In this document: positions 1 to 8,500 of the stretch, one piece after another
How the letters are laid out: each line of letters opens with the position of its first letter
How positions within the stretch are numbered: position 1 is the first letter of the stretch
Assembly: GCA_031394025.1 (NCBI GenBank)
Contig: JANMWO010000230.1
Coordinates: 1-17,729 of the forward strand
Direction of reading: 5' to 3'
DNA length: 17,729 nt
Origin: JANXSF01 sp031394025
GTDB taxonomy: Bacteria > Acidobacteriota > Terriglobia > Bryobacterales > Bryobacteraceae
Position numbers and translations under genes: made by a program
The notes under the pieces: generated by a model
What the model was told of the DNA's origin: nothing
What the model saw: only the letters and a program-made list of their open reading frames with translations
Database searches by the model: none

Positions 1-2
1 TG

Positions 3-917
3 CGCCGCTATCTTGAAATCTCCAACACACTGGATGCTGATCCCGCTCGTCGAGCCGCCGTGATGCGTTTGCTTGCTTCTGTGGGTGGCGCCAACAGCAA
101 ACCTAGTGCGGAAAAGAGTGAGCCCAATTGGCTCTCAGCACGTGCGCTGCCCTCCAACGTCCCCTACTGTCCCACCAGTCTGGCCTTTCAAACCAAGGTG
201 GAAGAAGTGGACGCTTCAAACCATTTGCGTTTGAAGTATGTCTGGGAACGGAATCGACTCAGTTCCATTACCTCGAATTTTGATAAGCCTCAAGGCACCG
301 GCGAAAAGTCCATCAGCTTTGGCTATGATGATCGAGTTCAGCAAGCAATTTCCGTCCGCTATGAAGACGATGCAGCGGGCGCGGCACCCAAGGATCTGGA
401 CGATCTGATTCACAAATCCTCGGTGCTATTTGCCAACAACCAGTTGGTGGACCCAGTTCTATTTGAGAAAGTGGGTGGCGAAAATATTGCAGTGGGTGTG
501 TCCGGGAATCGTTTCTTTCATCCATTCATTTGGCACCGACTCTATTTCTTTCAACTAAAGTACGACGTCCAGGGCCGGGTATCGCAAGCCCTGGAATTCC
601 AATCCAAAGATCCACTGGCTAGTCCACGAACGCTACTGGAATTCGATTGGGAAGGTCTGCGCTTATCGGGCATACGCGGGTATCAGGTGACCAACAGCGA
701 CTTCAAAAACAAGTCTCTGATTTATGAACGACGGCAGCAGTATCAAGAGAATCGTCTAGTGGGCGAAGAAATTCGTTCCGGCGGCAAAACATCCAAGATC
801 AAGTATCTATATGCGGGAACACAATTGGTTGCGGCGGAATGCGATAAGGACGAATCCATTGACGGACGTTCGCGCAAAGTGGTGTTTCTAGGTGGTAAAA
901 ACGTGAAGGGTAAATAG
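3..917 (+). CDS. 5'-truncated protein: helical (TPR-like) end followed by beta-rich, YD-like region
   Basis: The frame is open to the left edge of the window (reading RRYLEISNTLDADPARRAAV before the GTG at 60), so the gene starts upstream and the GTG at 60 is probably an internal valine. The first ~30 visible residues look like the end of a helical repeat. The rest is rich in short strands with aromatic/charged alternation (for example LRLKYVWERNRLSSI, ISFGYDDRVQQAISVRYE, LIYERRQQYQENRLVGEE), resembling YD/RHS-type strands but without a canonical repeat register. No catalytic motif is visible. It ends KNVKGK and stops 2 nt before the caspase gene, so the two are probably cotranscribed and translationally coupled. 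I do not recognise a named family; the CDS is reliable, the function unknown. Confidence 0.85.
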   Translation, partial: RRYLEISNTLDADPARRAAVMRLLASVGGANSKPSAEKSEPNWLSARALPSNVPYCPTSLAFQTKVEEVDASNHLRLKYVWERNRLSSITSNFDKPQGTGEKSISFGYDDRVQQAISVRYEDDAAGAAPKDLDDLIHKSSVLFANNQLVDPVLFEKVGGENIAVGVSGNRFFHPFIWHRLYFFQLKYDVQGRVSQALEFQSKDPLASPRTLLEFDWEGLRLSGIRGYQVTNSDFKNKSLIYERRQQYQENRLVGEEIRSGGKTSKIKYLYAGTQLVAAECDKDESIDGRSRKVVFLGGKNVKGK

Positions 918-919
918 TC

Positions 920-2590
920 ATGAACAACAGACTTCTATGGGTGGCAATGTTCCTGGCCGGAAGTCTGGCGGGTCAGGAAGGCAACAAGATCGCCCTGATC
1001 ATCGGCAACGATTCTTATCTGCAGCGACCTTTGCAAAACGCTGTCAATGACGCGCGGGCGATGGATAAATCGCTTCGAGAAGCCGGTTTTAAGACCATTT
1101 TACGTGAAAATGCTACCAAAGTGATGCTGGATTCCGCTGCTGCAGAATTCGTTCAAGCCATTGGACCCAACGACACGGCATTGTTTTTCTATGCTGGACA
1201 TGCCGTTCAGATTGAGAACGAAAATGTATTGATTCCTGTCGATTTTGAAGCTGCCCGCAGTGTGGTGGAGGCTCGATTCAAATCATTTTCCTTGGCTCAA
1301 ATTTTCGACTACTTAAGGACTCGCGGAAAGATAAAAATCGTAATTATAGATGCCTGCCGCAGCAACCCGGTGGCTGAAGGCAATGCGTTGCAGGCAGGCT
1401 TGGCCATTCCACAAAGCAGCGCCAAGAACATGTATATTGCCTACTCCACCAGCCCCAATCACGTTGCCCAAGACAATCCCGATGGCAGAAATAGTTGGTT
1501 TACCGAAGCATTGGCAGACGCCATCACCCAGCCAAGTTTGACTCTGGAAGAAGTATTTACCCAGGTACGCTCCAAAGTGGAAAATGCAACCCGAGGCTCC
1601 CAGACGCCGTGGTCTCAAAACAGTATGACTGCTAAATTTTATTTCCATCCTCCCAGCAATCTGGCGGAAGTGGCTGAAACCGAACTATCGGGGAAATGGA
1701 TGGAAGATGCGCGACGCAACGCTCAGCGTGGGAATTGGCAGGAATCAATTGGCGATCTGAACCGGATCTTGAAAGTCCCCAGTGCCGCAGTGACACCCCA
1801 AGCGCGTGCGCTTATGCCTTACGTGCAAGCCCGGCAAGACGCCCTGTTAAAGTGGGAGGCACGCGATTACTCTGCCGCCGCCGCACTGTTTGAAAAGGCA
1901 ATGGCACTGGATCCATTCGCTGTTGATGCGGCATTTGCTTCAGCGTCCAGCCATCTATTATCAGAAGATTTGGTGAAGGCCGTTGACGCCTTGAATGCAG
2001 TTCGCAGACGCGGCACTTCAGCCGACACTCGTCGAGCTGATGTCATTTTGAAGGAACTCGCCGTGATTCAGCCGGAAGCAGCGAAGGCGCTGAAAGACGG
2101 CCTACCGCCTCCACCGTCGATCCTGGAAGTGTTGGCGGACGCACAGTTCGGAGTACCAGACTTCAAAGCAGGCTTGCGCAAAACACGGCATACGGCTATG
2201 GATTACAGTACCTGGGCGAAGCAGATGCCGTTGCTGAAAGCACCCATCCCGCAGGTAGTTGAAGCTGCTGCGACGCGACCGCCAGATGCCGCAACGGTTG
2301 CTGCATCACAAGGTCCATTTGTGGATCTGGAATCATTTCACCTGGAAGTGAAGTCGGAAGTGGCCTCGCGCGATCTGGTGCAGGAAGCGGATTTTGGTGA
2401 GCTTCGGCTGAGTTCCAGCCGCCCTGGTGCGGCGGTTGTAGTGGATGGAAAGAACATTACCAAGCTGCCTGTGCAATTGAAACTTCCACCGGGCAAATAC
2501 AATGTGAAAGTAGTGGAGCGTGGGGCCACCTTGCAATCGAAGGAAGTAGAAGTAAGATCCAACTCCAGCGTGGAGCTGATTTTCCAATAA
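920..2590 (+). CDS. Secreted caspase-family (C14) protease with TPR-like middle and C-terminal PEGA domain
   Basis: Starts at ATG 920, 2 nt after the previous stop, with AAGGG a few bases upstream. Residues 1-18 form a signal peptide (hydrophobic LLWVAMFLAGSLAG), implying export. Residues ~23-240 are a caspase fold: the first strand is NKIALIIGNDSY, then LQNAVNDARAMDKSLREAGF, the catalytic His94 in FFYAGHAVQ, and the catalytic Cys146 in VIIDACRSNP. Both dyad residues are present, so it should be an active orthocaspase, a family that cleaves after Arg/Lys or in some members Asp; specificity cannot be read here. Residues ~257-420 are helical and TPR-like (RDYSAAAALFEKAMALDP). A proline/alanine-rich linker leads to a PEGA domain at ~492-556 (SSRPGAAVVVDGKN, LPPGKYNVKVV), a small beta module usually found on envelope proteins. 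It sits in the middle of a three-gene operon with a secreted TPR protein. Confidence 0.93.
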   Translation: MNNRLLWVAMFLAGSLAGQEGNKIALIIGNDSYLQRPLQNAVNDARAMDKSLREAGFKTILRENATKVMLDSAAAEFVQAIGPNDTALFFYAGHAVQIENENVLIPVDFEAARSVVEARFKSFSLAQIFDYLRTRGKIKIVIIDACRSNPVAEGNALQAGLAIPQSSAKNMYIAYSTSPNHVAQDNPDGRNSWFTEALADAITQPSLTLEEVFTQVRSKVENATRGSQTPWSQNSMTAKFYFHPPSNLAEVAETELSGKWMEDARRNAQRGNWQESIGDLNRILKVPSAAVTPQARALMPYVQARQDALLKWEARDYSAAAALFEKAMALDPFAVDAAFASASSHLLSEDLVKAVDALNAVRRRGTSADTRRADVILKELAVIQPEAAKALKDGLPPPPSILEVLADAQFGVPDFKAGLRKTRHTAMDYSTWAKQMPLLKAPIPQVVEAAATRPPDAATVAASQGPFVDLESFHLEVKSEVASRDLVQEADFGELRLSSSRPGAAVVVDGKNITKLPVQLKLPPGKYNVKVVERGATLQSKEVEVRSNSSVELIFQ

Positions 2591-2594
2591 CGAT

Positions 2595-3794
2595 ATGAGC
2601 AGGATTTTCTTATTTCTATTGGCCGTTGGTTCGCTAACCGCGCAGAACTGGACAGATCGTGGCGAGTACGATCAGGTGCTGGCAGTGCGCGCCGAAGCTA
2701 CACCGTCACGCAAATTAGCGTTACTGGAAGAATGGAAACGCAAGTATCCAAAGTCAGACCTGGCACCCATGCGAGCCGAGTTGGCGATTGCAACGCAGCA
2801 GGCTTTGGGCGATACGGCAGGGGCTCTGACCGCTGCCCGGGAACTGGTCACTCTTGCACCACAAAACTTTACTGGCCAGTATTGGGTAACGGTTTTGACT
2901 CCCGGGTCCAAAGCACCTTCCTCCGCAGAACTAGTCCAACTGGAGACAACTGCCAAGGCATTACTAGCTAGCTCCGGAGCCTATTTCCAAAGTCGCAAGT
3001 CGGAAGACGCAGGCTTACCTGCGCACGTCGAATTTGCAAGCCATCGTGCATTAGGGTGGTCCGCGTGGATGCAAGGGAAGCACGAAGAAGCAGAGAAAGA
3101 ATTTCGTTTGTGCCTCAAAAGTGATCCGCAGCAATCGGAGATCTCAGCCTGGCTGGGCACGGTGCTGGCTATAAAAGATAAACAGGTGGAAGCGCTATTT
3201 CATTTAGCTCGAGCAGTGTATTTGCCCGGAGATAATCTGGTGGCCTCCAGCCGAAACGAAGTAAGGACGATTCTTGAAGGCTTGTACGTTCGGTACCACG
3301 GCAGCACCGATGGCCTGGATCAGTTGGGTGCTATGTCCAAAGCCAGTGCCATGCCCCCAGCAGATCTGGCGATTGAGTCCGCGGAGCAGTTGCGCATGCG
3401 TCGTCAGGACGAAGAATTAATACGACTCAACCCGGATATTGCCGCATGGCTAAAGCTTCGACGTCAACTGGAAGCAAAAGATGGGGCGGCGACTTTTGAA
3501 AAACTCAAAGGTGTTGGAATGCCCCGTTTAAGGGGATTTATAGTGCGTTGCGATGCTGCAACCGTACCCATTACTGAAGTGCTGGTGGCAATGGCCGACA
3601 CGCCTGGCATCGCCAGTGTGGTTCTAAACTTTTCCAGCCCAATGCCTGCTTGCGCACCGGAAAACACGGTGATTGAATTTGAAGGTGTACCCACTGCTTT
3701 CACCAATCAGCCGTTTCTATTGAAGTTACAAGTAGACACTACTAAACTCAGCGGTTGGCCAGAACCAGCACCAGCAGTCAAAGAACGCAAGTAG
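2595..3794 (+). CDS. Secreted TPR-repeat protein
   Basis: Starts at ATG 2595, 4 nt after the caspase stop; there is no clear Shine-Dalgarno, so it probably depends on coupling. A signal peptide is evident: MSRIFLFLLAVGSLTA with likely cleavage before QNW, giving a periplasmic or exported 399-residue protein. Residues ~20-95 are helical (LALLEEWKRKYPKSDLAPMRAELA, split by short turns). Residues ~147-214 carry two clear TPR units (ALGWSAWMQGKHEEAEKEF, then WLGTVLAIKDKQVEALFHLARA). The last ~120 residues are a beta-type domain ending FTNQPFLLKLQVDTTKLSGW, a type of tail I associate with TPR proteins of Acidobacteria. There is no cysteine lipobox. The role is likely protein-protein scaffolding for the neighbouring caspase; this is inferred from operon context only. 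Confidence 0.88.
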   Translation: MSRIFLFLLAVGSLTAQNWTDRGEYDQVLAVRAEATPSRKLALLEEWKRKYPKSDLAPMRAELAIATQQALGDTAGALTAARELVTLAPQNFTGQYWVTVLTPGSKAPSSAELVQLETTAKALLASSGAYFQSRKSEDAGLPAHVEFASHRALGWSAWMQGKHEEAEKEFRLCLKSDPQQSEISAWLGTVLAIKDKQVEALFHLARAVYLPGDNLVASSRNEVRTILEGLYVRYHGSTDGLDQLGAMSKASAMPPADLAIESAEQLRMRRQDEELIRLNPDIAAWLKLRRQLEAKDGAATFEKLKGVGMPRLRGFIVRCDAATVPITEVLVAMADTPGIASVVLNFSSPMPACAPENTVIEFEGVPTAFTNQPFLLKLQVDTTKLSGWPEPAPAVKERK

Positions 3795-3803
3795 GCGCAG
3801 TCC

Positions 3804-5525
3804 TTACCCCGGCTTGAGTGCCGCGTCGAAAACTAGGCCGCTTGATCCCTCTCCACGCCCTACAGAGACTCGTCGACCGATCCATCGCAAGTAACTACCA
3901 TCTTCCGCGCGAGCCAGCATAGGCACGCGTTTCAAGCGCAATCCGGCCCTGGGCACTTCTTCGTCCTTCAAATCGTAAGGCGTGTTTCGAAGCAATACTC
4001 CTAGCGTTGAATCCTGCTCTTGCATGGACCCTTTTCGCAGGTGGAAGGCACCGGGCGTTCCATTGGCCACTGGCACAAATGGAATCCAATTGTGCGGCAC
4101 AGCACTTTCCAAAAGATATTGGAATTCAGCCACAGCTTCCATATCGTCTGTAACTGCATTCACTGGCCTTTCTTCGTCGCCACGGTTGCGTGTATCGCCG
4201 GAAACACCTTGCACAAAGTTTTCCACGGCCCACACCATGTTGGCCATTTCATCACGCAGCACAAATAAATCCTCCACCGCACGGCCTTCAAACGCACTCA
4301 ATGCAGTGGGCGGGACAAACAAACCAGGCATAGTTGCATCGGAACCTTTGATGCTGGTATGGAACAAGCGGAAGCGTCCGGCACGATTCGCATCGTTGGC
4401 CTCAGCCACCGTGAAGCGTTCGCCGAACGTGTTGGTATAGGCCACTTCGCTAATGTGAGTGAGGCTACCGGCTGGAACATCAATAGGAACGGCCAGCCAA
4501 TCGTTGGCGTATACCAGCGCGAATTCAGCAAGACACAGCCGCGCTAAATCGAACGTCTGAGTCTCAATCATGCCGAAGTTTACCTGACCATCCTCGAACT
4601 GCCAGTAGCGCGAAGCGGGCATGCCGGAATAGCGCAGAGGGGTTGAAAGCACCGTGATTTCGCGCTTCACCGGCTCTTGCACCGGAGGTTCAACTGCAAG
4701 CTGCAAACGAGCCCTGGGTTCCGCTTCAAAGGCATACCAATCCACGTTGCCACCCTCAAATACAGGTGCACGCAGCACGGTTTGCGTATCGCCCATGCCC
4801 GCACGAACGGAGAAGCGATACTCCAGCCGATCAGGAATCCAACAATCATCCACCGGATCAACAGGCGGCGCAACTGAGGAACGGAACCACTGAAGCCAAG
4901 CCTTTGAAGCAGCGATAGCATCCGGTGATGCTCCAGACATCCAGCCAGCAAAGTTGCCTTCCAATTGATTTGCAGCCTCTGCACCATCGGGCAGGGTTTT
5001 CAGAAATAAGGCAATTGCAGGACGCAACCGGAAATGTTCAGGAGGATTGCCCGCAGCGGGATCTTGCAGTGGGCAAGCGCTGAGCAGTGCGGCGCGCACG
5101 TCGAAGCCCGCGTCGGCCAGCATTTCCACTAATTGCGACCCCGCTTCTGCGCGTTGACGAATACCTAGCGCTTCAGGCGGGGTGGCCTCACGTTCAATAA
5201 ACGGATCAAGCGGTAAACCGTCGGGCAAGGCCTGCGCTGGACGATTCGTTGCCGGATCACCCGGCTGCCACGCCGTGACAAACGTACTTTCAGCATTGAC
5301 GTGCACCAACAATGGCGAACCGACATCTTCACCAGCAAACTCACCAAGCTGCCATTGCCGGGTCAGCATCCACAGCGGATCATGCACGCGAGCTTCAATG
5401 CCGGGCGTGGGATCACCGGAGATAGACTGCGGCTCCAAACGCGTCCAGGCGGGGTCCATAGTGAAGGCGACCCTTAGTTTTTCATTGATAGCTTTGGTGA
5501 CAATTGCATCAATCATCAGGGCCAT
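3804..5525 (-). CDS. Giant-protein operon gene 4: conserved uncharacterised protein with DPLWMLTRQWQLGEF motif
   Basis: A 573-residue protein. Start ATG 5525 is supported by a near-perfect Shine-Dalgarno AAGGAGGT, 7 nt upstream, which lies inside the last codons of the preceding gene; the gap between stop and start is 3 nt. The N-terminal signature DPLWMLTRQWQLGEF followed by AGEDVGSP (residues 49-71) and the C-terminal signature GRRVSVGRGEGSSGLVFD are hallmarks of a recurring family of uncharacterised bacterial proteins that I recognise by motif but cannot name. Near the end, VPHNWIPFVPV and EEVPRAGLRLKRV belong to the same family pattern. There is no signal peptide, membrane helix or catalytic motif; it is rich in Trp, Pro and beta-type segments, suggesting a structural rather than enzymatic part. 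It is the last gene of the operon, ending 9 bp from the oppositely oriented TPR gene. Confidence 0.9.
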   Translation of the reverse strand: MALMIDAIVTKAINEKLRVAFTMDPAWTRLEPQSISGDPTPGIEARVHDPLWMLTRQWQLGEFAGEDVGSPLLVHVNAESTFVTAWQPGDPATNRPAQALPDGLPLDPFIEREATPPEALGIRQRAEAGSQLVEMLADAGFDVRAALLSACPLQDPAAGNPPEHFRLRPAIALFLKTLPDGAEAANQLEGNFAGWMSGASPDAIAASKAWLQWFRSSVAPPVDPVDDCWIPDRLEYRFSVRAGMGDTQTVLRAPVFEGGNVDWYAFEAEPRARLQLAVEPPVQEPVKREITVLSTPLRYSGMPASRYWQFEDGQVNFGMIETQTFDLARLCLAEFALVYANDWLAVPIDVPAGSLTHISEVAYTNTFGERFTVAEANDANRAGRFRLFHTSIKGSDATMPGLFVPPTALSAFEGRAVEDLFVLRDEMANMVWAVENFVQGVSGDTRNRGDEERPVNAVTDDMEAVAEFQYLLESAVPHNWIPFVPVANGTPGAFHLRKGSMQEQDSTLGVLLRNTPYDLKDEEVPRAGLRLKRVPMLARAEDGSYLRWIGRRVSVGRGEGSSGLVFDAALKPG

Positions 5526-5528
5526 GGG

Positions 5529-8500
5529 TTAGACCTCCTTCACATACTTCAATATTGCTGAGGTGATTTTCGCTTTGGCAATGGCACTTAAATCGAACAC
5601 CTTTTCGCCTTGTAGGGACCAACTTTTTTCATAGGCAGCAGGCAACACACGGGCATAGCCGGGGGAAGTTTCAAGCGTCACGCCGCGCAGCTTAGCCATT
5701 TCCAGAGTCTCCGATAAAGTGTCTAAAAGCGCATTGGTTGTCCAGCGCGCGGCGTCGGGTGAAATGGCCAATAGCAATGCCTGCGGAGGGCGGGCATTGG
5801 CACCATTGGCGTTTACAGCTAAGCCACTTTGATGACGATTGTCGATGGGCGAGTCCGCCGCCGAACCACGCTTTTCGCGCAGCGGAACCATGTCGGTCCA
5901 GCCGTCAATAGTCAATGCGATGAAAGCTTCGGCAGGATCCAAATCGGCAGGAGCCAATAGCATCAGGTTGGTCAAGGAGGCTCGCGGAGTGGGCTGGGTT
6001 GGATCAAACAAGCCGCCAACCCACGGGCCTCCACCCAGTTGGGCAACGCGCAATGGCATGGGCTTGCCCAGCGCATCGGCAGCCAGCAGAGCCTCACTAA
6101 AACGGGCGGCTGAACCGCGCACGCTGCTTTGATCCAGAATGAAACGCCGCATAGCAGCGCGTGCTGGAGACGGCACGCCGGAAGCGGTGCTGAAAACATC
6201 GGGCGTTGCCGGCGGCGAAATAGCGGGCAGAATCCAGAAGCCTTCGCCGAACAACGACTGTCCTGCTTCGGTGATTTTAGCTGCATCGGGAGTGCCCGTG
6301 AGTTTCAAATTGGCTTCTGTAATTCTTCTGGAGGCTTCCGCTTCGGCACCATGGGCGACGGCCAGTAAATGCTCCCCTTCAGCGATTGGCGTGACTACAC
6401 CAAATGCTGCGATCTCTTCCAGACGCTGACGCAGAGGCGCAGCATCGTTCACATCAAATGTGGCGATGGCCTCTTTCAAGTGATCGCGGGCGGCTTCCAA
6501 TCCACCTGAAGCATTGCGAGCGCGATCCGCTGCAGCGCTGACTTCTGCTTCGGAAAAAGCTCGCGTGGGCGGTTCGCTGGATCGAACAAAATCTTGCGGC
6601 TTGGCGGGCTGGGCATTCACTAATAGCGAACGTAACGATCCGGCGAATGCGGTGGTGGCTAACAGGGCGGCATCCAATGGTTGATTCGGATCACCCCTAG
6701 TGACACTTCGCACACGCTGTTCCAGGCTGGCTGGGTCACCAGATTCGTAAATTATATCCAGTGCGCAAAGTTTCGCAGCATCCAGTGTAATGGTGCCTTG
6801 CACGGTGATGTTCATCGCGTCACCCAGGCGAGCTTTAGCCCACTGTTCCAAGCGAGGTTCTGCTTGCGCCCGCGGTCGGGAAGCGTTCCAACCCTGGGCT
6901 GCGTTGATCAGCGTTGCCGATGATGCGATTGCCAAACGATGGGTGAAGGCTGCACCAAGTGCTGGAGTACGAATAAAATCGGGCTCCGGTGGTGGAGAAT
7001 CACCAGCAGCAATCGAATCCAAAGAAGCGGAGGCACCCACTGTATTTCCACGCGCCAACTGATGCACAGATTCCGCCAGTACCAGATCGGCAGCAGCATC
7101 AACGGTTTGTTCTGCGTCTTTGAGGATGGCCTGCACGCCAATCCACTCGTCTGGAGTTAACGGCGGCCAAGTGCCTGGAGGAATATACGGATTATCTTTC
7201 GGCGGATCGTTCAAAGCACTTTTAATGGACCCGGCATTGGACTTGAACAGGGCCAACAGTCGCAATCCATCCACTACATTGTTGGCGGCAACGGAGGCTT
7301 GTGCCTGCGTGCCTGCCGCTTCACTGCGGTCCGTCAAACGACGCGCTGCCAGTGGGGCCAGCGAACGAAGAGTGAGCACTAACCGATCAAGCCGCTTTTC
7401 ATGAAGCGCACGTTCTATGCGATATCCGATCAACGCGCCCAGCGGCTGCCCCTGACGAACTCCATCGAGAATGTCTAAAGCAATGCGTACGCGATTGCTG
7501 GAAAGATCCACTGCAAAAGCGCCAGTTCCACCGTTGGCCGGATTGTGCGTTAGGTAGGCGCTACGCAAAATACCGGCTGTGGCTGCATGATCCAAACTCG
7601 GTGTGTGGATGTATCCGCCATCGGACGTGGTGGTTGCGGCAGGAACAATATTTTCCACCCAACCGTAGGCCCCAACAGCAATGCCATTGGGCTGTGTGGT
7701 GCGCAAAGATTGGCGACGGCGTTCAATGAAGCCGGTAATCCAGGCGTCCAGGCGATGCGAGGAAAGATCTAGCGTTTCGCAAAGTAAAACGCGGCGGTCC
7801 CCGGAAGAAAGACCTTTGATGGCCAACATTGCTTCCTTCAACTCCGCTTGCTTGGCAGTTTCACGAAACCAAGCGGCCAATGCCCAACCAGCAACTGAGG
7901 AGCGTTCATTGACGGCGGACAAAGCCACCTCACCAATTGACGAACGGAAATTATTGGAAGGTTGCAATTCGGCCAGACGGCTGGAACCAGCTTCGCCGGC
8001 CACTGCTGTCAATTCGTCAGCAAAGGCGTGCAGCGCAACACTGGAAGAATTCGATGCTGCCCTGGACACGCTGACTGCCTTGGCCCGCAAAGTCGGAGAA
8101 AGCGCGGTGGCCGCTTCCGCTACGGAACCAATTTTTTGAAACGGCGCAGCCTGTTTGACAGCCAACACAGAAGCGTCCCAAGACAGTGCCAGCAGGGCTT
8201 GCAACACGGATGCGATCTTGGGACTCTGTCCGGCTACAATGGCGTCAATAGCAGCGGCATCCGTTTCATCCACCAAAGGGAGGCCCAGCGGACGGCTCTT
8301 CTTTTCAAGCGATCCTATGGGACGAGTGAAGCTGGCGTTCAAGACCACTTCCTCAAGAATCAGTTGTTCAATAATGTGACCCATCAAATCGCTATCAGTG
8401 ATGGCGCCTGATGCCTGTGCGCCGGTTTGGGCGAACTCACCGGATAGAACTGAGCGCACGCGCAGTCCGAGTGAAGTGGGACTGGTGCCAAGAACGCTGC

